Below the pieces are notes generated by a model. The model did not search any database and was not told where the DNA came from. It saw nothing but the letters and a program-made list of their open reading frames with translations. The position numbers were made by a program, and so were the translations under genes. From Lachnoclostridium sp. UBA903 (lineage in GTDB: Bacteria > Bacillota > Clostridia > Lachnospirales > Lachnospiraceae): DNA of 26,734 nucleotides. Every line of letters starts with the position of its first letter. Position 1 is the stretch's first letter. The DNA is taken from positions 1-26,734 of the forward strand of contig DBEP01000081.1 of the NCBI GenBank assembly GCA_002294045.1, in the 5' to 3' direction. Below, piece after piece: positions 16,450-23,961 of this stretch.

Positions 16450-16478
16450 TTGACAACTTTTACATTATATATTATAAA
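16450..16478 (+). promoter_or_regulatory. Consensus vegetative promoter of lysA
   Basis: Perfect TTGACA (16450-16455), 17-bp spacer, TATAAA (16473-16478). Transcription should begin near 16485, a few bases before the hairpin at 16492. The leader to the lysA ATG is about 100 nt. No lysine-riboswitch or T-box core is visible in 16337-16587. Confidence 0.8.
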
Positions 16479-16491
16479 TATACAAAAAACC

Positions 16492-16523
16492 AATGAAGGT
16501 CTTTGAAAACCTTCATTCTTTTT
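16492..16523 (+). terminator. Start-proximal terminator-like hairpin in the lysA leader
   Basis: AATGAAGGT (16492-16500) pairs with ACCTTCATT (16509-16517) over an 8-nt loop and is followed by CTTTTT. It lies only about 7 nt downstream of the predicted transcription start. It could attenuate lysA, protect the message 5' end, or yield a tiny RNA. On the minus strand it is also followed by a T-run (GGTTTTTTG), so it may act in both directions. Confidence 0.55.
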
Positions 16524-16587
16524 AATATAAGATATTTACCGGACTTTGTTATTTTACGCCTGGCAGACGGGCAGATTGGAGCTAAGG

Positions 16588-17856
16588 ATGAAGAGACCAT
16601 TTGTAACACTGGAACAGTTAAAAAACATAACGGCACAATACCCGACACCGTTTCATATTTATGATGAAAAAGGGATACGTGAAAATGCAAGAAAATTAAA
16701 AGAAGCATTTTCATGGAATAAAGGGTTTAGAGAATATTTTGCAGTAAAGGCCACCCCTAATCCGTTTATTATTAAGATATTAAAAGAGGAAGGCTGCGGT
16801 ACGGACTGTTCTTCCCTGACGGAATTAATGCTTTCCGAAGCCCTTGGCATTAAGGGGGAGGATATTATGTTTTCTTCCAATGCAACCCCGGCAGAAGAGT
16901 TTATTAAGGCAAGCAAATTAAATGCAATCATTAATCTGGATGATTTTACTCATATAGATTTTCTTAAAGAGACTGTGGGAATACCGGAAACTATCTGCTG
17001 CAGATTCAATCCGGGCGGGCTGTTTAAAATAAGCAACAGTATAATGGATAATCCCGGCGATGCCAAGTACGGCTTTACCAAGGAACAAATGATTGATGGT
17101 TATAAGAAATTACTAAAATTAGGGGCAAAGAATTTTGGTATCCATTCCTTTCTGGCAAGCAATACCGTTACCAATGAATATTATCCGGTTCTTGCAAAAA
17201 TACTGTTTGAACTGGCAGTTGAATTAAAGGAAAAAACAGGTGCCCATATTAAGTTTATTAATTTGTCCGGCGGTATCGGAATACCTTATAAGCCGGACGA
17301 GCCTGCCAATGATATCATGGAAATCGGGGAAGGAGTCCGTAAGGCCTTTGAAGAGGTACTGATCCCGGCAGGTATGGGAGATATTGAAATCTATACGGAA
17401 CTGGGACGTTATATGCTTGCACCTTACGGTCATTTGGTTGCAACGGCTCTTCATGAAAAACATATATATAAGGAATACATCGGCTTGGATGCCTGTGCCG
17501 TCAATCTTATGAGACCTGCCATGTACGGTGCATATCACCATATTACCGTAATGGGAAAAGAAAATGAACCCTGCGACCATAAATATGATATAACCGGTTC
17601 CCTGTGTGAAAATAATGACAAGTTTGCCATTGACCGTGTGCTTCCTAAAATTAACATAGGAGATTTAATTGTCATTCATGATACAGGGGCACATGGATCC
17701 GCAATGGGTTATAATTATAACGGCAAATTAAAATCCGCCGAACTGCTGTTAATGGAAGACGGTTCCGTTCAGTTGATACGCCGGGCGGAAAAACCGGAAG
17801 ATTATTTTGCTACTTTTGATTTTTGTGATATTTTAAAAGATATGAAATATGAATAA
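16588..17856 (+). CDS. lysA: Diaminopimelate decarboxylase
   Basis: Decarboxylates meso-diaminopimelate to L-lysine with pyridoxal phosphate, the last step of lysine synthesis. 422 aa from the ATG at 16588, where GGAG lies 7 bp upstream; the frame is open to 16546. The fold-type III motifs are present: PLP lysine K54 in EYFAVKATPNP, the glycine-rich NLSGGIGIPY, the ELGRYMLAPYG phosphate/substrate segment, and the C-terminal GSLCENNDKFA with the active-site cysteine. Acting on carboxynorspermidine or another substrate is possible, but the motif set favours DapDC. Its natural terminator appears to have been split by the island that follows. Confidence 0.87.
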   Translation: MKRPFVTLEQLKNITAQYPTPFHIYDEKGIRENARKLKEAFSWNKGFREYFAVKATPNPFIIKILKEEGCGTDCSSLTELMLSEALGIKGEDIMFSSNATPAEEFIKASKLNAIINLDDFTHIDFLKETVGIPETICCRFNPGGLFKISNSIMDNPGDAKYGFTKEQMIDGYKKLLKLGAKNFGIHSFLASNTVTNEYYPVLAKILFELAVELKEKTGAHIKFINLSGGIGIPYKPDEPANDIMEIGEGVRKAFEEVLIPAGMGDIEIYTELGRYMLAPYGHLVATALHEKHIYKEYIGLDACAVNLMRPAMYGAYHHITVMGKENEPCDHKYDITGSLCENNDKFAIDRVLPKINIGDLIVIHDTGAHGSAMGYNYNGKLKSAELLLMEDGSVQLIRRAEKPEDYFATFDFCDILKDMKYE

Positions 17857-17893
17857 AGGGAAATATAAAATGAAATAACTAGAAAGATTGTAA

Positions 17894-17904
17894 AAAAGGA
17901 CTGC
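17894..17904 (+). terminator. Left half of the split lysA terminator
   Basis: AAAAGGACTGC is the exact reverse complement of GCAGTCCTTTT at 22922-22932. Joined through the shared loop TGTAATTAG, they would form an 11-bp stem with a T-run 38 bp after lysA. Alone, this half has no pairing partner. Confidence 0.7.
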
Positions 17905-17915
17905 TGTAATTAGGC
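17904..17915 (+). repeat. Left attachment-like direct repeat of the island
   Basis: CTGTAATTAGGC matches CTGCAATTAGGC at 22912-22923 in 11 of 12 positions and in the same orientation. The two copies mark the points where lysA-flgM intergenic sequence stops and island sequence begins. Confidence 0.68.
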
Positions 17916-17955
17916 GGGTATTATAGGAACAAAAGTGAACCGGGTATAAATCCCT

Positions 17956-18150
17956 GTGATGGGGCGGGCAGTTTCGGCTGTCCGCCCTGCTTTGTTTGCC
18001 CGCTACGAGCAGCTCAAACAACTTTTCGTTTGCCCGGAGGAATTGGAACGCGTCATTAAGCTGCGTGAGGTTTTCCGGGAAGCGGTCGATATATGCATGG
18101 ACAGAGATAACCGCCCGGGCAAAATCATGTCCGAGCGAGTAACTCTCTGA
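17956..18150 (+). pseudogene. Short ORF of unknown function at the left end of the island, possibly a gene remnant
   Basis: About 64 codons, starting GTG-ATG and ending TGA. The translation (ARYEQLKQLFVCPEELERVI, later DICMDRDNRPGKIMSERVTL) is charged and helical with coding-like codon use. There is no clear ribosome site, and the first codons lie inside a GC-rich hairpin (17962-17987). I do not recognise the family. It resembles the C-terminal end of a gene from an integrative element. It may instead be a small intact gene. Confidence 0.4.
17962..17987 (+). terminator. GC-rich hairpin near the left end of the island
   Basis: GGGCGGGCAG (17962-17971) pairs with CTGTCCGCCC (17978-17987) over TTTCGG, 10 bp with one G-U. 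The following TGCTTTGTTTG is a poor but T-rich tract. It may now end lysA transcription in place of the broken terminator. Confidence 0.5.
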
Positions 18151-18203
18151 TGTGGCATATCTGTGGCGAGTTATTAAAGGTGTAAATTTAAATCAATAAT
18201 TTT

Positions 18204-18230
18204 TGAAACTATTTGCCTGCCTAAAACGAA
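18204..18230 (+). promoter_or_regulatory. ECF-type promoter upstream of the sigma gene
   Basis: TGAAAC (18204-18209), 17 bp, CGAA (18227-18230), then an AT-rich start region. TGAAAC with a CG-containing -10 at 16-17 bp is the hallmark of ECF sigma promoters such as those of Bacillus SigW. It lies 36 bp before the TTG start, which suggests that the sigma factor transcribes its own operon. Confidence 0.6.
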
Positions 18231-18265
18231 TATATAGTGTGAGGACAAGCAGAGGAGGTGTGATT

Positions 18266-18814
18266 TTGGATGGGGAAATGCGGCTGATACGCAAGATACA
18301 AACAACAGGCAACAAAGCGGCTGCCGATACGCTGATACGAGAATACTATGATGAAATTTACCGATATGTCTATAAGCAAACCTCCGACAAGCACATCGCT
18401 ATGGACTTGACACAGAATATTTTTATAGCCATGCTACAATCCATTGCAAACTATAACGGGAAGCAAGCAGGCTTTCGTACTTGGCTATATCGGATTGCGA
18501 CAAACAAAACCATTGACTATCTTCGCGGCCGCACGGCAGAAAGAAAGCGTGTTCTTGATATTGAGGATATAGACATTCCCGACGAAGCGGAATTTACACA
18601 CCAAATAGAAATCAAGGATTTATTATCGCGGCTGCAAGACTATGTAAATTCATTGGAAATGGACTTACAACAGATTTTCAGATTAAAGTTTTTCGGTGAA
18701 TATACTTTTGTGCAGATTGCGGCTCTTCTGTCATTGCCGGAATCAACGGTGAAAACAAAGTATTACCGTTTATTAAAAATACTTAGAGAGGAGTTTCAGG
18801 ATGAATATGATTGA
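18266..18814 (+). CDS. ECF-like RNA polymerase sigma factor
   Basis: 182 aa. Region 2 covers about residues 20-87 (IREYYDEIYRYVYKQTSD, then MDLTQNIFIAML and FRTWLYRIATNKTIDYLRGR). Region 4 covers about 120-172 (FFGEYTFVQIAALLSLPEST, then VKTKYYRLLKILREEF, a helix-turn-helix). I chose the TTG at 18266 because AGGAGG ends 7 bp upstream and homologous proteins start near here. A longer open frame from 18203 would run through the ECF-type promoter. The gene leads a tightly packed operon with a membrane protein and an ABC transporter, an arrangement seen for envelope-stress or antimicrobial-peptide responses. It overlaps the next gene by 14 bp, so the membrane protein may be its regulator. Confidence 0.88.
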   Translation: MDGEMRLIRKIQTTGNKAAADTLIREYYDEIYRYVYKQTSDKHIAMDLTQNIFIAMLQSIANYNGKQAGFRTWLYRIATNKTIDYLRGRTAERKRVLDIEDIDIPDEAEFTHQIEIKDLLSRLQDYVNSLEMDLQQIFRLKFFGEYTFVQIAALLSLPESTVKTKYYRLLKILREEFQDEYD

Positions 18815-19541
18815 GCCTTCCCAAAACGAAAAGGACAGAGCGATTGAAAACATCTTATCGAAAGGACTGTCAACCCCCAAAAGCCTTTGGGGATATCTTT
18901 GCGAGATATACCGCGCGCTTGGGATTCGATATATCTTTTTGGATACAGGGCTGGCAATCATTATGACCATCATTGCCACCATTGGATTTATTAGGCTATA
19001 TCCATTGTCGCTGGAGCAGTACCCATACGCTATGCTGTTCGCGTTGGCTCCGGTATTTTTTCTCTTTGTTGTTCTCTTTGCCGAAACGATAGAACGGGTT
19101 AGTGGTTTGTATGAATTAAAAATGACCTGCAAATATACCGTACAGCAGATAACCGCTTTCCGTGTACTATGCTTTTCACTGATGGGCGCTGTGTTTTGTG
19201 CCTTCACAAGCCTGTATTTCAGTCGGTTGCCGGTTGCCTATGACTTCTTCAGGGCATTTTCGCTTTCTCTTTGCGCCTTGTTCCTTTGCTCGTTCCTTAC
19301 CATATTTATCATTCGGCGTTTCAGCCAAAACTGGATTTATTTTACAGCCATGCTGCTTTGGATGGCGATTGGCTTTTTACCAGTTCGGGTTTTCGGTCAA
19401 TGGTGGGAATTGTTCTTCTCCCAAATACCTGTTACCGTAACCGTATTTGTCGCCGTTATTGCGTGCGCTCTGTTCTTTATGGAAATCAAAAATCTTATGA
19501 AAATTCGTAAAAGAAAGGTTGCATATTATGTTGGCTGTTAA
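18801..19541 (+). CDS. Multi-pass membrane protein linked to the sigma factor (possible anti-sigma or transporter partner)
   Basis: 246 aa. About 40 cytoplasmic residues (SQNEKDRAIENILSKGLSTP) are followed by five or six hydrophobic helices, including YIFLDTGLAIIMTIIATIGF and a last one near VTVTVFVAVIACALFF. A charged tail (KNLMKIRKRK) ends it. No zinc-finger anti-sigma motif (HxxxCxxC) is seen. A conserved-looking segment between helices reads ERVSGLYELKMTCKYTVQQI. It overlaps the sigma gene by 14 bp and the ATPase gene by 14 bp, so translation is probably coupled. An anti-sigma role is inferred only from position; I cannot assign a function. Confidence 0.7.
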   Translation: MNMIEPSQNEKDRAIENILSKGLSTPKSLWGYLCEIYRALGIRYIFLDTGLAIIMTIIATIGFIRLYPLSLEQYPYAMLFALAPVFFLFVVLFAETIERVSGLYELKMTCKYTVQQITAFRVLCFSLMGAVFCAFTSLYFSRLPVAYDFFRAFSLSLCALFLCSFLTIFIIRRFSQNWIYFTAMLLWMAIGFLPVRVFGQWWELFFSQIPVTVTVFVAVIACALFFMEIKNLMKIRKRKVAYYVGC

Positions 19542-20382
19542 TCACGTTACAAAAAATTACGGAAAATTTACCGCCCTTGAGGATATAACGCTTGAGTTTA
19601 CCGGCGGTGTTTACGGTTTGCTTGCTCCAAACGGCGCGGGGAAAACTACCTTGATAAAAATGCTGACTACCCTGCTTTTCCCGACACGCGGTGAAATACT
19701 TTGGGGCGGGAGCGAAATTACAAAACTGGACGGTGAATATCGCGGCGTTATCGGATATTTGCCGCAGGAGTTTGGCTATTACAAAAATCAGTCTCCCCGC
19801 CAGTTTCTGAACTATCTGGCCGCTCTAAAGGGTATTGACCGGACAGCGGCAAACCGCAAAATAACGGAGTTGTTGGAGCTTGTTTCGCTTGGCGACGTGA
19901 TGGATAAAAAAATGCGAAAGTTTTCAGGCGGTATGATTCAGCGTGTGGGTATCGCACAAGCTATGTTGAACGACCCGCAAATATTGATACTTGACGAGCC
20001 GACAGCGGGGCTTGACCCAAAGGAGCGGGTACGCTTCCGCAATTTAATTTCCGAGCTCTCTAAAGATCGGATTGTCATCTTGTCAACGCATATCGTTTCC
20101 GATATAGAAACGATTGCGAACCATGCCATTATGTTCAAAGATCACAAGCTGCTCTGCAACGATTCTCCATCCAGCATCTGCAATACATTAAGCGGCAAGG
20201 TTTATGAAACATGGGAGATTGAAACTGTCACGCAGCCGCATCTTCCATTGACACAGCGGCAGGAGGACGGGCGCACACTCGTTCGGTTTGCCTGCGATAC
20301 GGAATATACAGGCGCGGCACGGCAGGTCACGCCGAATCTGGAGGACGTATTTTTATATGTCTACCAGGACGAGGTGCACTGA
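19528..20382 (+). CDS. ABC transporter ATP-binding protein
   Basis: 284 aa. Walker A is APNGAGKTT (residues 33-41). The Q-loop lies in GYLPQEFGYY, the signature is FSGGMIQRVGIAQAML, Walker B is ILILDEPTAGLDP, and the H-loop histidine is in LSTHIVSD. This is the ABC-2/exporter style of ATPase, with a C-terminal extension of about 70 residues. The ATG at 19528 follows AGAAAGG; a TTG nine bases earlier is less likely. Its stop shares one base with the next permease gene (TGATG). With two permeases it should form an exporter or a sensing/resistance transporter for a membrane-active compound (inference). Confidence 0.94.
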   Translation: MLAVNHVTKNYGKFTALEDITLEFTGGVYGLLAPNGAGKTTLIKMLTTLLFPTRGEILWGGSEITKLDGEYRGVIGYLPQEFGYYKNQSPRQFLNYLAALKGIDRTAANRKITELLELVSLGDVMDKKMRKFSGGMIQRVGIAQAMLNDPQILILDEPTAGLDPKERVRFRNLISELSKDRIVILSTHIVSDIETIANHAIMFKDHKLLCNDSPSSICNTLSGKVYETWEIETVTQPHLPLTQRQEDGRTLVRFACDTEYTGAARQVTPNLEDVFLYVYQDEVH

Positions 20383-21545
20383 TGCTTCTTTATTGGCTTG
20401 AACTGAAAAAGCAGCTTTCCTCCGTGGCTGTATGGGGGTTTATAGCCGTCTGCCTATTGTTTAACATCTATTTGGTTATAAGCAATCCCGGTGACAAGTA
20501 CGCGGATTTTGTCGGTGTTGCCTCCAATGATATAGGGTATATTTTAGGGCAATCCTTTCATGAAAAGCTCTCACGATTTACGGCAAGCGGTGAACAAGTG
20601 GAGTATTTGGAGCAACTTAAATCTCAAACTTATGATGTGACCGATGTGTTTGACGATTACGAAACAAAGGACATAGGGGAAAGCTATATTGCCGCAATAG
20701 GGGCGACGGGCCACTTTGCCGAGAATATGCGGGATAAGTATTCGGCGTTACAAAAAGTCGTTGATGAAAAAGCCGCGAACGATGAAAGCCTGACGCTTTA
20801 CTTTGCGGGGGCTACTTATAACCAGCATCAACAGCTTTTCAATGGCTTGATGGGATGCCTGCTTATTGAAGGGATTCTCGTTGCGGTACTTTTGGTCTTG
20901 CTTTCGGTGGGTTACGAGAACAATCACAGGACAGAAGATATTGTGTATTCGACAAAAACAGGCCGCCATATCCTGTGTACAAAAATTACAGCATCCATAT
21001 CGGCGGGACTTGGCGCCTATGCCCTTTTAGCTTTGTTCACTTTTCTCTTTTATTTCAGCGTCAATGAATACGGGAGCATTTGGGGCAGCAGCGTATCAAG
21101 CGTGTTTAATTACAGATATGATTTTATTGCCGGATACAGGCCGTTTGTGACATGGTGCAGTTTCAGTGTTCTGACCTATTTTCTGGCAACGCTTGGAATG
21201 AGTGCGGGGGTGATTTTATGCTTTTCACTTATGGCTTTCAGTATAGGTGTATTGATACGCAACAACTATATAGGCTTTTTGGTATTGGTCGCCATAAATG
21301 CGTTTCTTGTCGTATTCCCGTTACAAATACCAAATACGCTGCCGATGACGCGCCTTTATGCCATTTATTATTCCATGCTTTCGCCTGTTTGGCTATGGCT
21401 GAAGCATAGTATATGGTTTACGGATGGAGATGCTAACATACTTTGGCCCCATTTTGAAACCTTGGGATTTTGCGTATCAATTCTGCTTTTAACCGTACTT
21501 TGCACATTCGCCACGATTTATTTTAGAAAGAGGAATTTGACATGA
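20382..21545 (+). CDS. ABC transporter permease subunit 1
   Basis: 387 aa. One helix is near the N-terminus (SSVAVWGFIAVCLLFNIYLV), then an extracytoplasmic domain of about 130 residues, then about five helices starting near LFNGLMGCLLIEGILVAVLL. The conserved cytoplasmic segment reads YSTKTGRHILCTKITASI, as in ABC-2 type permeases. GAGGTG serves as ribosome site and the start overlaps the ATPase stop by one base. The final ATGA overlap with the next gene shows a second permease made in step, so a heterodimer is likely. Confidence 0.82.
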   Translation: MLLYWLELKKQLSSVAVWGFIAVCLLFNIYLVISNPGDKYADFVGVASNDIGYILGQSFHEKLSRFTASGEQVEYLEQLKSQTYDVTDVFDDYETKDIGESYIAAIGATGHFAENMRDKYSALQKVVDEKAANDESLTLYFAGATYNQHQQLFNGLMGCLLIEGILVAVLLVLLSVGYENNHRTEDIVYSTKTGRHILCTKITASISAGLGAYALLALFTFLFYFSVNEYGSIWGSSVSSVFNYRYDFIAGYRPFVTWCSFSVLTYFLATLGMSAGVILCFSLMAFSIGVLIRNNYIGFLVLVAINAFLVVFPLQIPNTLPMTRLYAIYYSMLSPVWLWLKHSIWFTDGDANILWPHFETLGFCVSILLLTVLCTFATIYFRKRNLT

Positions 21546-22723
21546 GGATTGTTTTTTATGAGATGAAAAAGATTTGGAGCGTCAAGCTGCTTTTAATTGT
21601 TACTTTGCTTTGCGGCCTGTTTTATGCGATATTCATGGAGTTTAATATTGAGTATTTCCCAAATGGGCACCCGGCAACCGAAGAAGTTGATTACAGCATC
21701 GAAATGACGCAGCGGTACGGCCCGACACTGGAAGACGACGAGTTTTCTGAATTTATGAAAACCCGTGAAGAATTAATTTCCGAAGCGGAGATGTATATTA
21801 AAACCAATCCGATCTTTTCCGAAGTCGGAATATATACTTATGCTGATTATCAGGAAATGTCCCAAAAAAGAGATCAGACAGAAGCGGAATATAATGCAGA
21901 ATGGATATTGTTGAAAGAAGAATGCGGCTTTGTGCAGTTTAAGCTGCAAACTCTCGATAGAATAGAGGAGTGTTATTACAATTACCCTGAATACAAATTG
22001 GAAGGCTTGATTTCAGAAGCCACAAGTGAAAAAGAGCTTGCCCGTCTTATGGAGATTCAAGAAACGAAAGAATACAGAAACATCATGGACGGATATGTAT
22101 TTGAGGACACCGTCACTTATACTATTTATTTAGCTATATTGGCAATCTTGGCGGTGCTGGTATTGATTTCGCCGCTCATAGTTACCGACCGCGCAAGGAA
22201 CGTACATCTTTTGCAGTATACAGCGAAGCATGGCAGGAGAATTTTGAATCAGCAGCTTATTGCCGTTGTCCTTTCGGCCTTTTTGCTGGCCACCACCCTG
22301 CTTTTGATTTTCGGGGCTGTTTACAGCGCGCATGGTACATGGCTATTTTGGAATAACGGCCTGCTCTCTTTTCTTAACACCCCTACTGACTTCTTTTGGT
22401 TTGATATAACTTACGGCCAATACATCACCGCCTGTATTGTATTGCTTTACATCCTGTGTTTGAGTGCGGCGGCTGTTGCGTTTATGCTTTCAAGGTTCAG
22501 CCAAAATCTAATAACCTTAATATTCAAACTTATTCCCGCGTTTGCCGTGTTTGGGGCGCTTTGTTTCAGCGTCTTTCACTACACTTTTAGCTCGACGAAC
22601 AATTTATATATGGGGACAAGCGTTATCGGGATAGAACCTATTGTTTGCAGTCTTGTATTTATAGCAGGATTAGCGGTATCTCTCTATATTGTACGCAGAG
22701 AGAAAAAAGTTGACGTGATTTGA
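21542..22723 (+). CDS. ABC transporter permease subunit 2
   Basis: 393 aa with the same plan as its neighbour: an N-terminal helix (VKLLLIVTLLCGLFYAIFM), an extracytoplasmic domain rich in Glu/Tyr to about residue 190, then several helices from about YTIYLAILAILAVLVLISPL. The segment YTAKHGRRILNQQLIAVVL matches the YSTKTGRHIL region of the first permease, which suggests an old gene duplication. It overlaps the previous gene by 4 bp (ATGA) and is the last gene of the island operon; a strong terminator follows 93 bp later. Confidence 0.82.
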   Translation: MRIVFYEMKKIWSVKLLLIVTLLCGLFYAIFMEFNIEYFPNGHPATEEVDYSIEMTQRYGPTLEDDEFSEFMKTREELISEAEMYIKTNPIFSEVGIYTYADYQEMSQKRDQTEAEYNAEWILLKEECGFVQFKLQTLDRIEECYYNYPEYKLEGLISEATSEKELARLMEIQETKEYRNIMDGYVFEDTVTYTIYLAILAILAVLVLISPLIVTDRARNVHLLQYTAKHGRRILNQQLIAVVLSAFLLATTLLLIFGAVYSAHGTWLFWNNGLLSFLNTPTDFFWFDITYGQYITACIVLLYILCLSAAAVAFMLSRFSQNLITLIFKLIPAFAVFGALCFSVFHYTFSSTNNLYMGTSVIGIEPIVCSLVFIAGLAVSLYIVRREKKVDVI

Positions 22724-22815
22724 GGATGTTTGAAATTAACATGCTTTTGTGTGAGCAGATGAGGATATAATAACTAAATCCAATCAGCTCAATACTTGTA
22801 TGACGGTAGACTAAG

Positions 22816-22860
22816 AACACTTCATTCCCAAAAGAACACTTTGGGAATGAGGTGTTTTTT
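22816..22860 (+). terminator. Intrinsic terminator of the sigma/ABC operon
   Basis: AACACTTCATTCCCAAA (22816-22832) pairs with TTTGGGAATGAGGTGTT (22840-22856) over a 7-nt loop, 17 bp with a single G-U, followed by TTTTTT. It is one of the strongest hairpins in the window and closes the island operon inside the right attachment repeat. Confidence 0.92.
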
Positions 22861-22911
22861 CCGTATTCAGTTTGTCCTTCGTGTGGGTTTACAACTTATA
22901 CTTGTGACTTC

Positions 22912-22923
22912 CTGCAATTAGGC
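22912..22923 (+). repeat. Right attachment-like direct repeat of the island
   Basis: CTGCAATTAGGC, the partner of the repeat at 17904-17915 with one mismatch. The sequence to its right (AGTCCTTTT) completes the lysA terminator; the sequence to its left belongs to the island. Confidence 0.68.
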
Positions 22924-22932
22924 AGTCCTTTT
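22922..22932 (+). terminator. Right half of the split lysA terminator
   Basis: GCAGTCCTTTT, exact complement of AAAAGGACTGC at 17894-17904. It is now 5 kb from its partner. Between here and flgM (22933-23081) I see AT-rich sequence with a TATAAT at 23007-23012 that may be the flgM -10 box, without a good -35. Confidence 0.68.
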
Positions 22933-23081
22933 CTATCTGATAGGAAAATTCATCCGTACATTTAAGTAAATAATTCCCAATATTTTTTAAAAAAACGAAA
23001 TTAAACTATAATGTAAAGTATAAAACGTCCGATAAATAAAATATAAGAAAAATTAAAAGGTTAAAACAGGTGGTGAAAACA

Positions 23082-23360
23082 ATGCGTATCGATGCATATA
23101 ACAAAATTTCACAGATATATCAGACAAATGCGGTGAAGAAAACGACGAAGACTGCAGGGGCTGTGGCTGCGGACCAAGTGGAAATATCAAGGGCCGCAAA
23201 GGATTATCAGGTTGCCAGACAGTCTGTTGCCAATTTACAGGATGTCAGAACGGATAAAATAAACGATATCAAGGGCCGTATGGAATCGGGAACCTATAAT
23301 ATCAGTATGGAAGAGGTTGCTGATAAATTAGTGGAGAGTTATTTTGAAAAACTAATATAA
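23082..23360 (+). CDS. flgM: Anti-sigma-28 factor FlgM
   Basis: Binds and holds the flagellar sigma factor until the hook is complete, then is exported. 92 aa from the ATG at 23082, with AGGTGG 8 bp upstream; GTG codons at 23070 and 23073 would extend it without a better ribosome site. The N-terminus is MRIDAYNKISQIYQTNAVK and the sigma-binding C-terminal half includes VEISRAAKDYQVARQSVANL, then KINDIKGRMESGTYNISMEE and VADKLVESYF, a classic FlgM ending. It heads a cluster with flgN and two flgK genes, the usual Gram-positive order. Confidence 0.93.
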   Translation: MRIDAYNKISQIYQTNAVKKTTKTAGAVAADQVEISRAAKDYQVARQSVANLQDVRTDKINDIKGRMESGTYNISMEEVADKLVESYFEKLI

Positions 23361-23412
23361 TTTATCTCATATCTTAGGAATATAGTAACTTCATGGGAAA
23401 AGAGGGCTGTCA

Positions 23413-23928
23413 GTGGCAAGCTTAATTGAAGAATTAGTTGATACCTTACAGAAAGAACATGATATTTACAGGCAGATGATCCCGGTAGCGGAGAAAAAAA
23501 CCGGGATCATTATAAATAATGATCTTGAGGCTTTGCAGGCCATGACCGATCAGGAGCAGGCAATGCTTGAAGAGATTACCGCATTGGAAAGAAAACGGGA
23601 GGAAGTAATCGTCAATATTGGTACCGTAGTCAGCAGGGATCCTAAAAAAATCAACATTAAAACAATCATCCAAATACTGGATAAACAACCGGTGGAGCAG
23701 AAACGGCTTTCCAAAGTTCATGATAATCTGAAGAAGACTATTCAAAGACTTGTTGAAATCAACAATCATAACAAATCGCTAATACAGCAATCCCTAGAGA
23801 TGATAGAATTCAATATGAATTTTATTCAAAGTACAAGGATGTCACCGGGGAATTTAAGCTACAATAAGGGCGCTACCCAATTGGATATGCCCGCTTCGCA
23901 GACAGGGATGTTTGATGCAAAGCAGTAG
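23413..23928 (+). CDS. flgN: FlgN-family flagellar export chaperone
   Basis: 171 aa, almost all helical. The N-terminal half (ELVDTLQKEHDIYRQMIPVA, later NNDLEALQAMTDQEQAMLEE) and the end LVEINNHNKSLIQQSLEMIE are typical of FlgN, which carries the hook-filament junction proteins FlgK and FlgL to the export gate. The GTG start at 23413 follows AGAGGG by 8 bp. It lies 52 bp after flgM and just before the two flgK genes that encode its clients. Confidence 0.88.
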   Translation: MASLIEELVDTLQKEHDIYRQMIPVAEKKTGIIINNDLEALQAMTDQEQAMLEEITALERKREEVIVNIGTVVSRDPKKINIKTIIQILDKQPVEQKRLSKVHDNLKKTIQRLVEINNHNKSLIQQSLEMIEFNMNFIQSTRMSPGNLSYNKGATQLDMPASQTGMFDAKQ

Positions 23929-23961
23929 TGAAGCAGAAAATTATAAGGCAGGTGAAATTCT

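Larger units (their letters stand above)
17904..22923 (+). mobile_element. 5-kb genomic island carrying an ECF sigma/ABC module, inserted in the lysA terminator
   Basis: Direct repeats bound the segment and it interrupts a terminator that becomes perfect when the segment is removed. Its genes use more GC-rich codons than the flanking lysA and flagellar genes by eye. It holds an ORF fragment, an ECF sigma gene, a membrane protein, an ABC ATPase, two permeases and its own terminator. No integrase, transposase or relaxase is present. It could be a cargo element moved by a recombinase in trans, or the residue of a larger integrative element. The exact crossover inside the 12-bp repeat cannot be fixed. 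Confidence 0.68.

Noticed and set aside
16337..16587. Lysine riboswitch or T-box before lysA
   Set aside because: The leader after the predicted start is only about 100 nt and none of the conserved core strings of either class is visible.
23013..23036. Possible flagellar sigma-28 promoter before flgM (TAAA with CCGATAA)
   Set aside because: The two boxes are only about 10-11 bp apart, whereas the sigma-28 class needs about 15. The CCGATAA may be chance in this AT-rich leader.
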